Shown here: one piece after another, positions 1-9,183 of the stretch
Layout: every line of letters begins with the position of its first letter
How positions within the stretch are numbered: position 1 is the first letter of the stretch
From: an uncultured Clostridia bacterium
Lineage (GTDB): Bacteria; Bacillota; Clostridia; Oscillospirales; Ruminococcaceae
Length of the DNA: 37,534 bases
Direction of reading: 5' to 3'
Assembly: GCA_947589185.1 (NCBI GenBank)
Contig: CANQCK010000013.1
Coordinates: 1 to 37,534, forward strand
Position numbers and translations under genes: made by a program
Notes under the pieces: model-generated
What the model saw: only the letters and a program-made list of their open reading frames with translations
Told to the model about the DNA's origin: nothing
Database searches by the model: none

Positions 1-893
1 CGGAAAATCGTCAGCATTTTTATTCGCTTTTCAAGGACAAATCTGTATAGCACTGCAAAATTCAGTGCTGCAAGAATAGAAATCAGTACCGAGATCATCA
101 GTATAGTGCGATAATAGAAAAGCTCGCTTACAGGTGTAATATCCATTTCGGGAACCTCTGCATTATCACCCATATTTTCTGCTACGGCATTTACAATCTC
201 ATCATACTGCGAACGTGAAATATCAGTTTTAAAATTAATTTCAACACTTTGGTTTCTTCCACGTAACGGTGTATCATTATAAAATGAAGTTATAGGTGCT
301 ATCATAAGTCCGTCTAATTCAGAAAGATTCTCATTTACTATTTTAAATTCCTCACCGTTTACATTAATAGTATCCGTATCTCCTATACAAACAGCATTCC
401 AATCACCTATGTCTATTACCGCTATACCATGGTCCACTGCATCTTTAGTTCTTAAAACAGGGGTTATCGCAATAATTTTATCATATGAATTATATTGCTC
501 ATCTGTAAAAATTTCATTATGAAATTTTCCGTTATCATATGAAAAGCTAAATTCAAAACAATTCATTTCCATTGCAGATGTGGGAATAACTGCTGAACAA
601 TAAAAATAATCAATATTATTGAGCGTTTTATCAGAAAGACTTTTTACTGTGTCAATAACCATCTTTGTAGTAACAGAAGTTTTAGCTATACCGTTGCTTG
701 AAGTATGTATAATACTTAACTGCCGCTGTGAGCTTTCACCCTCGTCTATCTTAACATTGTAATTCTGATAAATACCATAAGAGAAGCAGATCACAAACGC
801 AGAAATAACTATGTTAAGTATTATAAGTATTGAAACCATTCTATAGGATTTTAAATTGTGGAAAATTATCTTAAATATGTTCATAATCTTCAT
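1..893 (-). CDS. FtsX-like ABC transporter permease, C-terminus beyond window (partial)
   Basis: Membrane subunit of an ABC transporter of the FtsX/MacB type. Translating the minus strand from ATG at 893 gives an open frame to the window edge (297 codons plus 2 bases). It parallels the complete paralogue at 3558-4703 almost throughout: an N-terminal membrane helix ending in SYGIYQNYN, an extracellular domain of about 210 residues, then the start of the FtsX membrane domain (ISILAALNFAVLYRF). An AGG five bases before the ATG supports this start; an ATG three codons later is the alternative. It follows the permease gene 947-2188 by 53 bp and probably ends the transcript from the promoter at 3449-3477, or continues leftward. 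The ATPase partner is not in the window. Family assignment is firm; substrate unknown. Confidence 0.85.
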   Translation of the reverse strand, partial: MKIMNIFKIIFHNLKSYRMVSILIILNIVISAFVICFSYGIYQNYNVKIDEGESSQRQLSIIHTSSNGIAKTSVTTKMVIDTVKSLSDKTLNNIDYFYCSAVIPTSAMEMNCFEFSFSYDNGKFHNEIFTDEQYNSYDKIIAITPVLRTKDAVDHGIAVIDIGDWNAVCIGDTDTINVNGEEFKIVNENLSELDGLMIAPITSFYNDTPLRGRNQSVEINFKTDISRSQYDEIVNAVAENMGDNAEVPEMDITPVSELFYYRTILMISVLISILAALNFAVLYRFVLEKRIKMLTIF

Positions 894-946
894 TCACACC
901 TCAAAATCAAAACTTCACAACAATTTGATTACATAAAAGAATACTA

Positions 947-2188
947 TTATTCTTCCTCTTTAAGCATCTCTTTTGCCTGTGCCCTGCCTATGATTATAGC
1001 AGGCATTACCGCTGACGCTATTATCGCTATGACTATTATTGCTCCGCACGCCAACAACTCGTTTCTGCCTATGCTGACAATTGACGCACTTATAATACCG
1101 CCCACAGTCATAAGCTTGAATACCACATACGCCAGCACTACCGACAGCACACAACTGTAAAACACATTCCACATCTGTATGAAAATACACCTTTTTCGCG
1201 TCGCTCCCGATACTGTGTATATACCGTAGTTTTTAAGCTGTTTGTTTGAGCTTATCGCACTCATACTGAAAATGCTTACTATAATAAGTATAACTATTCC
1301 AACTATAAGTGGCATCATCATCATTTTCTGCTCGTTTATTGATTTAACGCTTGCCTCTCTTATGTATTCGGTTTTCAAATTTGAAAACACTTCTATATAG
1401 TCCTCAAATTGTTCACCAAGATCAACATAAAACTTTTCAAGTTCTTTCTCACTATATCCGTCCTTGAATTTAATAAATGACATTGCCGGATAGCCCAAAT
1501 TCAAAACATTGTCTTTTGTAATAAAAAACAAATCATAGTTTTCATTACTGCTATTATAATGATCTCTCATATAATAGTTTTGATACAATGACTCTGCATC
1601 TGTAACTTCATCAGTGCTTCCATAGGCATTAAAAATCTTTGCACCGTCGCTTAACATTCCTACTATTCTAAATTTTAATTTTTGTGAATAACTAGGGTCC
1701 TCACGACCAAAAATAACCTCACATACATCTCCGACATCATATTCTTCACTATAACCAATTACCACATTTACACAGCCGTCCGATTCAGCCTCATATTTAT
1801 CCAGCCATTCTCCCTTTTCTAGTAAAGGCTTATAATCATTTATAAACTTATCATCATAACTATTTACATATATATCTGTAAATAGTTCTTTGGCATAAGC
1901 ATCATTATCGTTAATATTACCTGAGCAAGTATGAATGGAATAAATACTATCAACATAATCAAGAGCTTCAACCTCATTAGATATTCCATAATTTGTTATT
2001 TTTGTGCAAAGTCCGTTCCCCTCTAAATATTCCTTTATAGGATTATAGAATTTTGAAATATATGCTACTGAAGACATACTATAGACCATCAGGATAAGCA
2101 CAGCGGTTATCTGTATAATAATAAATAAATTAAAAAATATATTTCTTTCAAATTCTTTAAAGCCATATTTTGGTGCTGTGATTTTCAT
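947..2188 (-). CDS. FtsX-like ABC transporter permease (type A', 413 aa)
   Basis: Predicted half-MacB-type permease. One N-terminal membrane helix (about residues 16-40) is followed by an extracellular domain of about 230 residues. Three C-terminal helices then form the FtsX domain, with the family-type loop YGIYTVSGATRKR after the second helix. The ATG is preceded by AGGAGG with good spacing, lying inside the 3' end of the upstream gene, so translation is probably coupled. The last about 133 residues match the paralogue 6167-7402 almost perfectly, also in DNA, while the extracellular domains differ clearly. It sits between the type B' gene (2194) and the type C' gene (893). A bacteriocin or antibiotic-resistance/export role is possible from the family, but nothing here proves a substrate. 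Confidence 0.88.
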   Translation of the reverse strand: MKITAPKYGFKEFERNIFFNLFIIIQITAVLILMVYSMSSVAYISKFYNPIKEYLEGNGLCTKITNYGISNEVEALDYVDSIYSIHTCSGNINDNDAYAKELFTDIYVNSYDDKFINDYKPLLEKGEWLDKYEAESDGCVNVVIGYSEEYDVGDVCEVIFGREDPSYSQKLKFRIVGMLSDGAKIFNAYGSTDEVTDAESLYQNYYMRDHYNSSNENYDLFFITKDNVLNLGYPAMSFIKFKDGYSEKELEKFYVDLGEQFEDYIEVFSNLKTEYIREASVKSINEQKMMMMPLIVGIVILIIVSIFSMSAISSNKQLKNYGIYTVSGATRKRCIFIQMWNVFYSCVLSVVLAYVVFKLMTVGGIISASIVSIGRNELLACGAIIVIAIIASAVMPAIIIGRAQAKEMLKEEE

Positions 2189-2193
2189 ATATC

Positions 2194-3405
2194 TTACCTC
2201 CTGACCTTTAGCATTTTAACAGGTGAACGTGAAATGCTTGATATTATCATAATATTTTGAATTATATATGTTACTGCAAGATATATCAGTATAAGCAAAC
2301 CATATCCCTTTAAAGTATACGCAAGCGATATATATGGGAACATATCAACGATTCTCGGCAGTATAACAAAATGGAAGATACTTATGCAAACTGCCGAATT
2401 AACTATGCTGTAAAATAACATTTCCAATATCAACATTCTACGCAGTTTATTTTTAGTACAGCCGTTTATCCTGAATATAGACATCTGCTTACGTCTTATT
2501 TCAATAACAAACTTAAATAATGCCGCTATATTGATTGATGAAATTATCGCAATTATTATACTTATTGTCATTTTAGTTTTAAAAGATTTTAAAACTTCTT
2601 CGTCATATACTGGCATATCAGAATTCTCATCTGAATCTATACGGTCACCAAAATATTTCTTGAAAATATTTACAGCTTTGTTGTATTCCTTCTGATAAAG
2701 TATCTGTTTTATTTGAACATATGGCAGATTTGTTACCTTAGCATCAAGAGGCAGAACAGTATAAGGTATGAAGTAATCATAACTAGATGACATTTTAGTA
2801 TAACCCACAACTTCAAAGGTACCCTCCGGCAAATCTATGTACTTCTTTCCGTCCTTATCATATGGTCGGTATTTAAAATCCTTTGGGCTTACCTCATCAT
2901 CATAATCATAGTTAAGCTCATCCTCAATTTCCTTATAGCACTCAATAGGAGCAACACAAACTTTTGCAGCACTATCATAGTCCTCTCTGCTGATAAATCT
3001 GCCGCTGTGCCATTCACCCTGTCTCATTAATATATCTCCAAGTCTTTTCATTTGCCAGCCATTATCATAATCTAAAGTTATATAATATCCGCCGCAATTA
3101 AAAGTAATTTCACCAATCTTATCACCAATGGCTTCTCCGAGCTCATATATAAATGGAAGAACTTTTTCATTTGAAACAGGATTGTCTTCATCAATATCTG
3201 ATGAAAAATCAAAGGTCTTCCACTCTAACTCATTGCTTGTAGGCTTATCTGAAGCAATATCCTTTACCTGCTGAGAATAATTTTGATAAATACCATATGA
3301 AAATATTATAAGCATAAGGCTTGTAATTTCACATATAACAAATACAGCAAAGATAACTTTGCTGTGTTTTACAAACTGAATAATGTTTCTAAATAAGTAA
3401 CGCAT
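2194..3405 (-). CDS. FtsX-like ABC transporter permease (type B', 403 aa)
   Basis: FtsX-type permease with an N-terminal helix (KHSKVIFAVFVICEITSLML), an extracellular region rich in Asp, Glu and Tyr, and three C-terminal helices. The loop RRKQMSIFRINGCTKNKLRR is typical of the FtsX domain. I start it at ATG 3405 (MRYLFRN). An upstream in-frame TTG at 3426 would add seven residues, but the paralogue 7408-8619 starts with the matching MKYLFKN and both then have 403 residues. A perfect-spacing promoter lies upstream at 3449-3477, so this is the first gene of the B'-A'-C' unit. It ends 5 bp before the next gene. Confidence 0.87.
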   Translation of the reverse strand: MRYLFRNIIQFVKHSKVIFAVFVICEITSLMLIIFSYGIYQNYSQQVKDIASDKPTSNELEWKTFDFSSDIDEDNPVSNEKVLPFIYELGEAIGDKIGEITFNCGGYYITLDYDNGWQMKRLGDILMRQGEWHSGRFISREDYDSAAKVCVAPIECYKEIEDELNYDYDDEVSPKDFKYRPYDKDGKKYIDLPEGTFEVVGYTKMSSSYDYFIPYTVLPLDAKVTNLPYVQIKQILYQKEYNKAVNIFKKYFGDRIDSDENSDMPVYDEEVLKSFKTKMTISIIIAIISSINIAALFKFVIEIRRKQMSIFRINGCTKNKLRRMLILEMLFYSIVNSAVCISIFHFVILPRIVDMFPYISLAYTLKGYGLLILIYLAVTYIIQNIMIISSISRSPVKMLKVRR

Positions 3406-3448
3406 ATTAGTCAAATCCCTTCTCAATTAGCCTACAATTTCTACATTA

Positions 3449-3477
3449 ATTATAATGTTTTTTGTAGATTTTTTCAA
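3449..3477 (-). promoter_or_regulatory. Sigma-A-type promoter of the B'-A'-C' permease unit
   Basis: On the minus strand TTGAAA (3477-3472) is followed by a 17-base spacer and TATAAT (3454-3449). It lies about 45 bp before the ATG at 3405. It implies that the three permease genes on the left are transcribed separately from the 3558-5997 pair. Confidence 0.75.
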
Positions 3478-3557
3478 TACTTTTTTACATTTTTGTGTAT
3501 AATATATAAATTTATACGTAATCTATTGGTAAGTACATATATCATAATTGAGAAATA

Positions 3558-4703
3558 TTATCTTCTCGCTTTCAACTCTGTAATCGACCGTCTTGAAATA
3601 TACACGCTTATCATGATAAGCAGAATTACAATACTCGATACTGCATAGATACCGAAAATTACAAGATACAAAATCGGACTATATGCATAACCTATATATT
3701 CAAATGTCTTAGAAAGCAAAGGCAATGCAAACTTGTCAAAAGCGAACTGTGTAAGTGCAAATATCGGCAAGCCTATTATAACGCATTCTAAGAGATAAGT
3801 AAAAATCATTCTCAGCTTTGTACAGCCGCAGATACGGAAGATTGTCAGCATTTTAATACGCTTTTCAAGAACAAATCTGTATAGCACAGCAAAATTCAGT
3901 GCGGCAAGAATTGAAATAAGCACCGAGATCATCAGTATAGTGCGGTAATAAAACAGCTCGCTTGCAGGTGTAATATCAAGTTCCGGAACTTCCGCGTTAT
4001 TTCCCATATTCATTGCGACAGCATTTTTTATTTCATCATACTGCGAACGTGAAATATCGGTTTTAAAACTTATTTCCATAGTATTAGTAAGAGGCGTATC
4101 ATTATTGAATGCTGTTATCGGGGCATACAAAAGTCCACTACCATTAAAAGGTGTATCAATAATTTTGAAATCCTCTCCATTGACATCTATACTCTCAGCG
4201 TCTCCGATATGTTCAGCTTGAAGCTCTCCCACACCCTCAACATGTAATATATAAGTTGTGTAATCTTCTCTTAATGCTGAATTTATAGCTATAATTTTAT
4301 CATATGAGTTATATTCTTCGTCAGTAAACAAGTTGTCATGAAACTTTCCGTTTTCATAAGAAAATCGGAACTCAAATAAGTTCATTTTTATTGCAGAGGT
4401 TGGAAGAATAACTCTGCATGTAAAATTATCAATATTACCAAGAGTTTCTTCAGAAAGACTTTTAACAGTATCAATAACCATTTTAGTTGTAATAGAGCTT
4501 TCAGTTTTACTTTTTGCTTTTGTCGGATTTATTACTAACTCACGGCTTGCGCTCTCTCCTTCATCCATTATGATATTATAATTCTGATAAATACCATAAG
4601 AAAAGCAGATTACGAACGCAGAAATTATTATGTTAAGTACTATAAGTATTGAAATCATCCTGTACGATTTAAAATCGTGAAATATAAGTTTAAATATATT
4701 CAT
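3558..4703 (-). CDS. FtsX-like ABC transporter permease (type C, 381 aa)
   Basis: Paralogue of the partial gene at 1-893. It has an N-terminal helix, an extracellular domain of about 200 residues, then FtsX helices with the loop RFVLEKRIKMLTIFRICGCT. The best start is ATG 4703 (MNIFKLIF): GAGAGG lies nine bases upstream, whereas the in-frame ATG at 4712 abuts that motif. It lies 58 bp downstream of the type D gene and shares its promoter (6089-6117). The C-terminus ends in Lys/Arg-rich residues, as in the other copies. Membrane location and ABC permease role follow from the family; no ligand-specific motif is seen. Confidence 0.86.
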   Translation of the reverse strand: MNIFKLIFHDFKSYRMISILIVLNIIISAFVICFSYGIYQNYNIIMDEGESASRELVINPTKAKSKTESSITTKMVIDTVKSLSEETLGNIDNFTCRVILPTSAIKMNLFEFRFSYENGKFHDNLFTDEEYNSYDKIIAINSALREDYTTYILHVEGVGELQAEHIGDAESIDVNGEDFKIIDTPFNGSGLLYAPITAFNNDTPLTNTMEISFKTDISRSQYDEIKNAVAMNMGNNAEVPELDITPASELFYYRTILMISVLISILAALNFAVLYRFVLEKRIKMLTIFRICGCTKLRMIFTYLLECVIIGLPIFALTQFAFDKFALPLLSKTFEYIGYAYSPILYLVIFGIYAVSSIVILLIMISVYISRRSITELKARR

Positions 4704-4761
4704 AATCTGCATCCTCTCATGTTTTATAAATTTTTGGCAATTTAATCTTTGATGATGTTTC

Positions 4762-5997
4762 TTATTCTTCCTTATTAAGTATCTCTTTAGGTTGTGTTTT
4801 ACCGATTATAATAAGCGGCATAACAGCCGATAAAATCAGATAGATAATTACTGCCACAAGCGTTACCATAATTTCAAAAACACCCAGCTTGATTACCGTA
4901 AGTGAGTTTTGCATAATGATAAATATAGCCGCAAGACTTAACACGCCTGAAATTACACACACTATCAGCGAATACAGGAAGGATATAAACGCACAGTCCC
5001 GCCATTTTGCACCGCATATGTAGAATATAGCATAGGTTTTAAGCTCTTTGTTGATAGAAATGCTTATTACTGAAACTGTTGTTATAAGCGTTAAAAGGAA
5101 AATACATAACGCTATAGGAAGAAGTATATAGAGCTGTTCGTATATATAAGCATAGCTATTTTCTCTTATTTCCTCAAGCGAAAATACATAAGAAGAATCG
5201 TTACCCGCAAGAAAATTATATACCTCTTTCATCTCTTTTTCATTCATACCGTTGCATAGTACAAATCCCATTCCTTCTACTGCAAAATCGCCGTAATAAA
5301 GCCGACTTTGTTCATATTCAGATTTGGGAACACATAGCCCCCACTGATCTTCAACTTCGGAATTATAGGTGTAATACATATCGAAAAAGTTCTCACGGTT
5401 ATCAATATCTGTCTGAGAAAAAGAAGAAAAGCCAACAAAATATTGCTTATTTTCCATAACTCCGATAACCTCTGCTTTTTCTTCAATATCTTTTTCAGAA
5501 TCATAGTCATAGCGATGCAGAGTAATTATATCCCCTGTTTTAAGTCCGAGCTTATTGTCCTGCGTTACAACAACGTGAATATATCCGTCGTCCGGCAGTT
5601 TATTAAGCCAGCTTCCGCTTTGCATTCGTGGTGTATACGCATTTATCCATTTGTCAGAAATAATATCTGTTTTTGGAACATATGTATTTTCATTTTCTAT
5701 ATTTATATCATCACTGTTAATATTAACAGGACAATCCTCACCATAAGTAAATTCGCATTTTGTACCTTTTAGTTTTTTGAGTAATTTTTTTTCACTTACA
5801 ATATCGCTGTCATCAAAATTGCATAAATACCCTTGAGAATTGAACTCTTCTGCAAAAGGTTTATAATATACTATTCTCGATTCAACCATACTTACAAGTA
5901 CACATAGTATAGTCATAACAGCAGCAAGCTGAATTACAATAAGCGTGTTCATAAATTTGTTTCTTTTAAGTTGTCTTATTGCTGACTTAAAAATCAT
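4762..5997 (-). CDS. FtsX-like ABC transporter permease (type D, 411 aa)
   Basis: FtsX-type permease related to type A (same length, ending VMPLIIIGKTQPKEIL against VMPAIIIGRAQAKEML) but clearly diverged. It has one N-terminal helix at about residues 15-38, an extracellular domain with a WG/YYGD-rich middle, and three C-terminal helices with the loop LKTYAIFYICGAKWRD. It heads a two-gene unit with type C. The ribosome binding site before ATG 5997 is weak (AAGG 13 bases upstream). The leader from the promoter at 6089-6117 is about 85 nt. No counterpart of D exists in the left duplicated unit within this window; one may lie further left. Confidence 0.85.
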   Translation of the reverse strand: MIFKSAIRQLKRNKFMNTLIVIQLAAVMTILCVLVSMVESRIVYYKPFAEEFNSQGYLCNFDDSDIVSEKKLLKKLKGTKCEFTYGEDCPVNINSDDINIENENTYVPKTDIISDKWINAYTPRMQSGSWLNKLPDDGYIHVVVTQDNKLGLKTGDIITLHRYDYDSEKDIEEKAEVIGVMENKQYFVGFSSFSQTDIDNRENFFDMYYTYNSEVEDQWGLCVPKSEYEQSRLYYGDFAVEGMGFVLCNGMNEKEMKEVYNFLAGNDSSYVFSLEEIRENSYAYIYEQLYILLPIALCIFLLTLITTVSVISISINKELKTYAIFYICGAKWRDCAFISFLYSLIVCVISGVLSLAAIFIIMQNSLTVIKLGVFEIMVTLVAVIIYLILSAVMPLIIIGKTQPKEILNKEE

Positions 5998-6088
5998 TAC
6001 TTTACACCAACCTTAATTGAGTAATCAAATAGCTAAATGATAATATTCTTAATCAGTTATCTAACTTTAAATTATATAGCATTCTATA

Positions 6089-6117
6089 ATTTTATTTCAT
6101 CAACTATAATTTGTCAA
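6089..6117 (-). promoter_or_regulatory. Sigma-A-type promoter of the D-C permease pair
   Basis: Minus strand TTGACA (6117-6112), 17-base spacer, TAAAAT (6094-6089). It sits in the AT-rich gap between two permease genes and separates the D-C pair from the B-A pair. Confidence 0.65.
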
Positions 6118-6166
6118 GTTAATCTATATAATATAAAATAAGAAAGGAATACATCAGAAATAGAGA

Positions 6167-7402
6167 TTATTCTTCCTCTTTAAGCATCTCTTTTGCCTGT
6201 GCCCTGCCTATGATTATCGCAGGCATTACCGCTGACGCTATTATCGCTATGACTATTATTGCTCCGCAAGCCAAGAGCTCGTTTCTGCCTATGCTGACGA
6301 TTGACGCACTTATAATACCGCCCACAGTCATAAGCTTGAATACCACATACGCCAGCACTACCGACAGCACACAGCTGTAAAACACATTCCACATCTGTAT
6401 GAAAATACATCTTTTTCGCGTCGCTCCCGATACTGTGTATATACCGTAGTTTTTAAGCTGTTTGTTTGAGCTTATCGCACTCATACTGAAAATGCTTACT
6501 ATAATAAGTATAACTATTCCAACTATTAGAGGCATCATCATTATCTTTTGCTCATTTATTGATTTAAGGCTTTTCTTTCCTATACGTTCTGTCTTTAAGT
6601 TCCACATAATAGATACATCATCTTCAAATTTATTACCTATATCAGCATAAATCTTATCAAGTTCATCCTTGCTGTAGCCGTCTTTGAATTTAACTATTAA
6701 CATACCGGGACGGCATTCTGTTTTCTCACTCTTCTTTGTAAGGAATAACAATCCATTTGGGTGTTGCTTGGAATAATAGTTCTTGTATAGCGAAGTAGCA
6801 TCTGAAATTTCAGATGATGCTCCAAATCTGTCCAATACTTTTGCTCCATCGCTTAACATACCAACTATTCTCAATTTAATTTCAATTGTTTCATCTTCGT
6901 TAGGTTTATTAACAACCGTACAAATATCTCCAATTTTATATTTCTCATTATATGAAACCACAGCGTTTATACATCCGTCAGTTTCGGTATCAAATTCATC
7001 AAGCCATTTCCCTTTTTCAAGCATAGGTGTAAAATCATTTATAAAATCATCATCATAGCTATATATAAACGGAACATTGGAATTAGTTGAATCAGGAATC
7101 ACTTCTTTTGGTGTATAGCCTTTAACTTCATCCAGCGGAAGCTCATTAAACCAGAAAACACTGTCAATATAATCAAGCTTTTTTAACTCATCAGTAACAT
7201 TATAATTTAATCCCCATGTACAAAATCCGTTTCCTTCTAAGTAATACTTCAAGGGATTATAAAACTTTGAAACATAAGCTATTGATGAAATGCTGTATAC
7301 CATAAGAATCAATACAGCAGTTAGCTGTGCAATTATGTACAAATTAAAAAATATATTTCTTTTGAACTCTTTAAATCCATATTTAGGTGCTGTAAATTTC
7401 AT
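6167..7402 (-). CDS. FtsX-like ABC transporter permease (type A, 411 aa)
   Basis: Closest paralogue of 947-2188. The first about 50 residues and the last about 133 residues are nearly the same, while the extracellular domain between them differs in sequence and length. The ATG at 7402 is preceded by AGGAGG eight bases upstream, inside the tail of the type B gene. The C-terminal FtsX domain (LKNYGIYTVSGATRKR) is preserved. It is second in the B-A unit driven from 8657-8685. The pairing of one A and one B gene in both units suggests the two form a heteromeric permease; this is inference. Confidence 0.88.
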   Translation of the reverse strand: MKFTAPKYGFKEFKRNIFFNLYIIAQLTAVLILMVYSISSIAYVSKFYNPLKYYLEGNGFCTWGLNYNVTDELKKLDYIDSVFWFNELPLDEVKGYTPKEVIPDSTNSNVPFIYSYDDDFINDFTPMLEKGKWLDEFDTETDGCINAVVSYNEKYKIGDICTVVNKPNEDETIEIKLRIVGMLSDGAKVLDRFGASSEISDATSLYKNYYSKQHPNGLLFLTKKSEKTECRPGMLIVKFKDGYSKDELDKIYADIGNKFEDDVSIMWNLKTERIGKKSLKSINEQKIMMMPLIVGIVILIIVSIFSMSAISSNKQLKNYGIYTVSGATRKRCIFIQMWNVFYSCVLSVVLAYVVFKLMTVGGIISASIVSIGRNELLACGAIIVIAIIASAVMPAIIIGRAQAKEMLKEEE

Positions 7403-7407
7403 ATCTG

Positions 7408-8619
7408 TTACCTCCTGACTTTAAGCATCTGAAGCGGAGAATGTGAAACGCTATGAATAATCATAATATTCTGAATCAGATACGTTACTGCCAAATATAT
7501 TATAATAAGCAAAGCATATCCCTTTTGCGTGTATGCAAGTGAAATATACGGGAAAATCTCTGCTAGCTTCGGCAAAATAAACAAATGGAAAACACTTATA
7601 CAAATTGCCGCATTTGCTATACTGTAAAACATCATTTCAAATATCATCATTCTTCGCAATTTATTTTTAGTACATCCGTTTATTCTGAATATCGACATCT
7701 GTCTGCGTCTTAACTCAATTACAAACTTAAATAATGCCGCTATATTTATAGAAGATATTATCGCAATTATTATGCTGATTGTCATTTTAGTTTTAAATGT
7801 TTTAAGAACCTCTTCGTCATATACCGGCATATCCGACTCGTCCTCTGAGGTAAGATGGTCTCCGAAATATTTATTGTATAGAGCTACAACTTTGTTATAT
7901 TCATTCTGATAAAGGACCTGTTTTACTTCAACATCAGGCAAACTTATTATTTTAGCGTCAAGAGGCAGAACAGTATAGGGAATATAATAAGCATCATTAC
8001 CAACCATTTTAGTAAATCCAATAACTTCAAATGTTCCCTCAGGCAAATCTATGTACATTTTTCCGTCCTTATTATATGGTCGGTATTTATAATCCTTTGG
8101 GGATTTTTCATCATCATACTCATAGTCAAGCTCATCTTCTATTTCCTTATAGCATTCAATAGGAGCAACACATACCTTAGCAGCATTATCATAATCCTCT
8201 TTGTTAAAATATCTGCCGCTATACCAATTTCCGTTAATCTCAAGATTATGACCTATATCATACATTTGCCATCCGTTGTCATAAACTATAGACATATAAT
8301 ATCTACTGCTTTCAAAGCTTACATTACCTATTTTATTGCCAAGAGTATCAGCAAGCTCATTCATAAAAGCAAATACTATGTCATTGGTTATAGGATTATC
8401 TTCATCAATATCAGATGAATAATTAAATCTTAACCATTCCATTTGTTCTTCAATCGGCTCATTTGACGCTATCTCCTTTACCTGCTGAGAATAGTTCTGA
8501 TAAATACCATATGATAAAATCATAAGCATAAGGCTTGTTATCTCACATATAACAAACACAGCAAAGATAACCTTGCTATGTTTTACAAACTGAGCGATAT
8601 TCTTAAACAAGTACTTCAT
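7408..8619 (-). CDS. FtsX-like ABC transporter permease (type B, 403 aa)
   Basis: Paralogue of 2194-3405 with the same length and membrane plan: an N-terminal helix, an extracellular domain with acidic stretches (EIEDELDYEYDDE), and three C-terminal helices with the loop RRRQMSIFRINGCTKNKLRR. The start is ATG 8619, because GGAGGG lies nine bases upstream. An in-frame upstream extension to 8685 would run through the promoter and is rejected. It is first in the B-A unit and stops 5 bp before the type A gene, so translation is likely coupled. Confidence 0.88.
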   Translation of the reverse strand: MKYLFKNIAQFVKHSKVIFAVFVICEITSLMLMILSYGIYQNYSQQVKEIASNEPIEEQMEWLRFNYSSDIDEDNPITNDIVFAFMNELADTLGNKIGNVSFESSRYYMSIVYDNGWQMYDIGHNLEINGNWYSGRYFNKEDYDNAAKVCVAPIECYKEIEDELDYEYDDEKSPKDYKYRPYNKDGKMYIDLPEGTFEVIGFTKMVGNDAYYIPYTVLPLDAKIISLPDVEVKQVLYQNEYNKVVALYNKYFGDHLTSEDESDMPVYDEEVLKTFKTKMTISIIIAIISSINIAALFKFVIELRRRQMSIFRINGCTKNKLRRMMIFEMMFYSIANAAICISVFHLFILPKLAEIFPYISLAYTQKGYALLIIIYLAVTYLIQNIMIIHSVSHSPLQMLKVRR

Positions 8620-8656
8620 AATGCTATACCCTCCAAACGTAAAATTACTTATATAA

Positions 8657-8685
8657 ATTATAACATTTTTCTGAAAAAATCTCAA
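8657..8685 (-). promoter_or_regulatory. Sigma-A-type promoter of the B-A permease pair
   Basis: Minus strand TTGAGA (8685-8680), 17-base spacer, TATAAT (8662-8657), about 38 bp before the type B ATG. Confidence 0.75.
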
Positions 8686-8846
8686 TTAAAATCCGATTTT
8701 TTGTTAAACAACTACAAAAAACAAAATATATATTTAGTTACTATTTATAATCAAATAAGTAAAATCATATGCGGGCAAAACTTTTTCTTTAACATCACCT
8801 TAAAGTGCCTGTCAGTCCGACACTTGCGTTTTCTTCATAAAGACAA

Positions 8847-8883
8847 AAAGTCCAACCGCTTATTTTCAAAACGATTGGATTTT
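8847..8883. repeat. Hairpin repeat, copy 1 of 2 (CCAACCG/CGATTGG)
   Basis: The arms AAGTCCAACCG and CGATTGGATTT flank a 13-base loop, with one C-A mismatch and one G-T pair. The loop and inner arms are the same as at 16075-16109. It looks like a terminator stem shared between loci rather than independent terminators. Confidence 0.6.
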
Positions 8884-9085
8884 GGGTATAAAAATTAAAC
8901 GCACTATGTCAGTACGTGAAATGTATAAAACTGCAATGTTACTATTTTTTCTAAGTATTAGCCCGCCGTTGTATAAAAATACCACCTTTAGCGAATTTAC
9001 CAAAGGCGGCAATGCGTGCAGGGGTCTACCCTGCTGGAAATAGTTAAAAAATATATAACTACTAACGCGAGCTTAAACAAAAAAA

Positions 9086-9111
9086 TCCACGCACTATAAT
9101 CAGTACGCGGA
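9086..9111 (-). terminator. Rho-independent terminator of the redox operon
   Basis: The arms TCCACGCACT and AGTACGCGGA (two mismatches) are followed on the minus strand by a run of seven T. It lies about 70 bp beyond the last, broken gene of the operon. A shorter related stem is at 8899-8917. Confidence 0.65.
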
Positions 9112-9150
9112 TCGGATGTAACGTCATCATTGCTGTAAATACTTAGCAAT

Positions 9151-9183
9151 AAAGATTTTTTTGATATGGACTTGAATTAGCAC
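9151..9183. repeat. 33-bp dispersed repeat, copy 1
   Basis: This matches 21020-21052 with one difference (both contain GATATGGACTTGAA then TAGCAC). A related inverted copy is at 20860-20882. Here the repeat coincides with the point where the FMN-reductase-like frame stops, so it may mark a rearrangement junction. Confidence 0.7.

Larger units (their letters stand above)
8686..9150. other. Non-coding gap with hairpin repeats
   Basis: I see no convincing gene in this AT-rich stretch. It holds a hairpin at 8847-8883 shared with 16075-16109. Two related hairpins, 8899-8917 and 9086-9111, share the arms CGCACT and AGTACG. A further hairpin, GCAGGG/CCCTGC, lies at 9018-9034. The segment from about 8963 (CCCGCCGTTG) resembles part of the dispersed repeat found at 31784-31866, but only weakly. 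Confidence 0.6.

Noticed and set aside
3406-3426. TTG start extending the type B' permease by seven residues
   Set aside because: The paralogue begins at the position of ATG 3405, and both proteins then have the same length.
8578-8898. Plus-strand frame of 106 codons across the B-gene start and the gap
   Set aside because: It covers the promoter and start of the type B permease on the other strand. It has no ribosome binding site and a low-complexity Lys/Asn/Phe composition.
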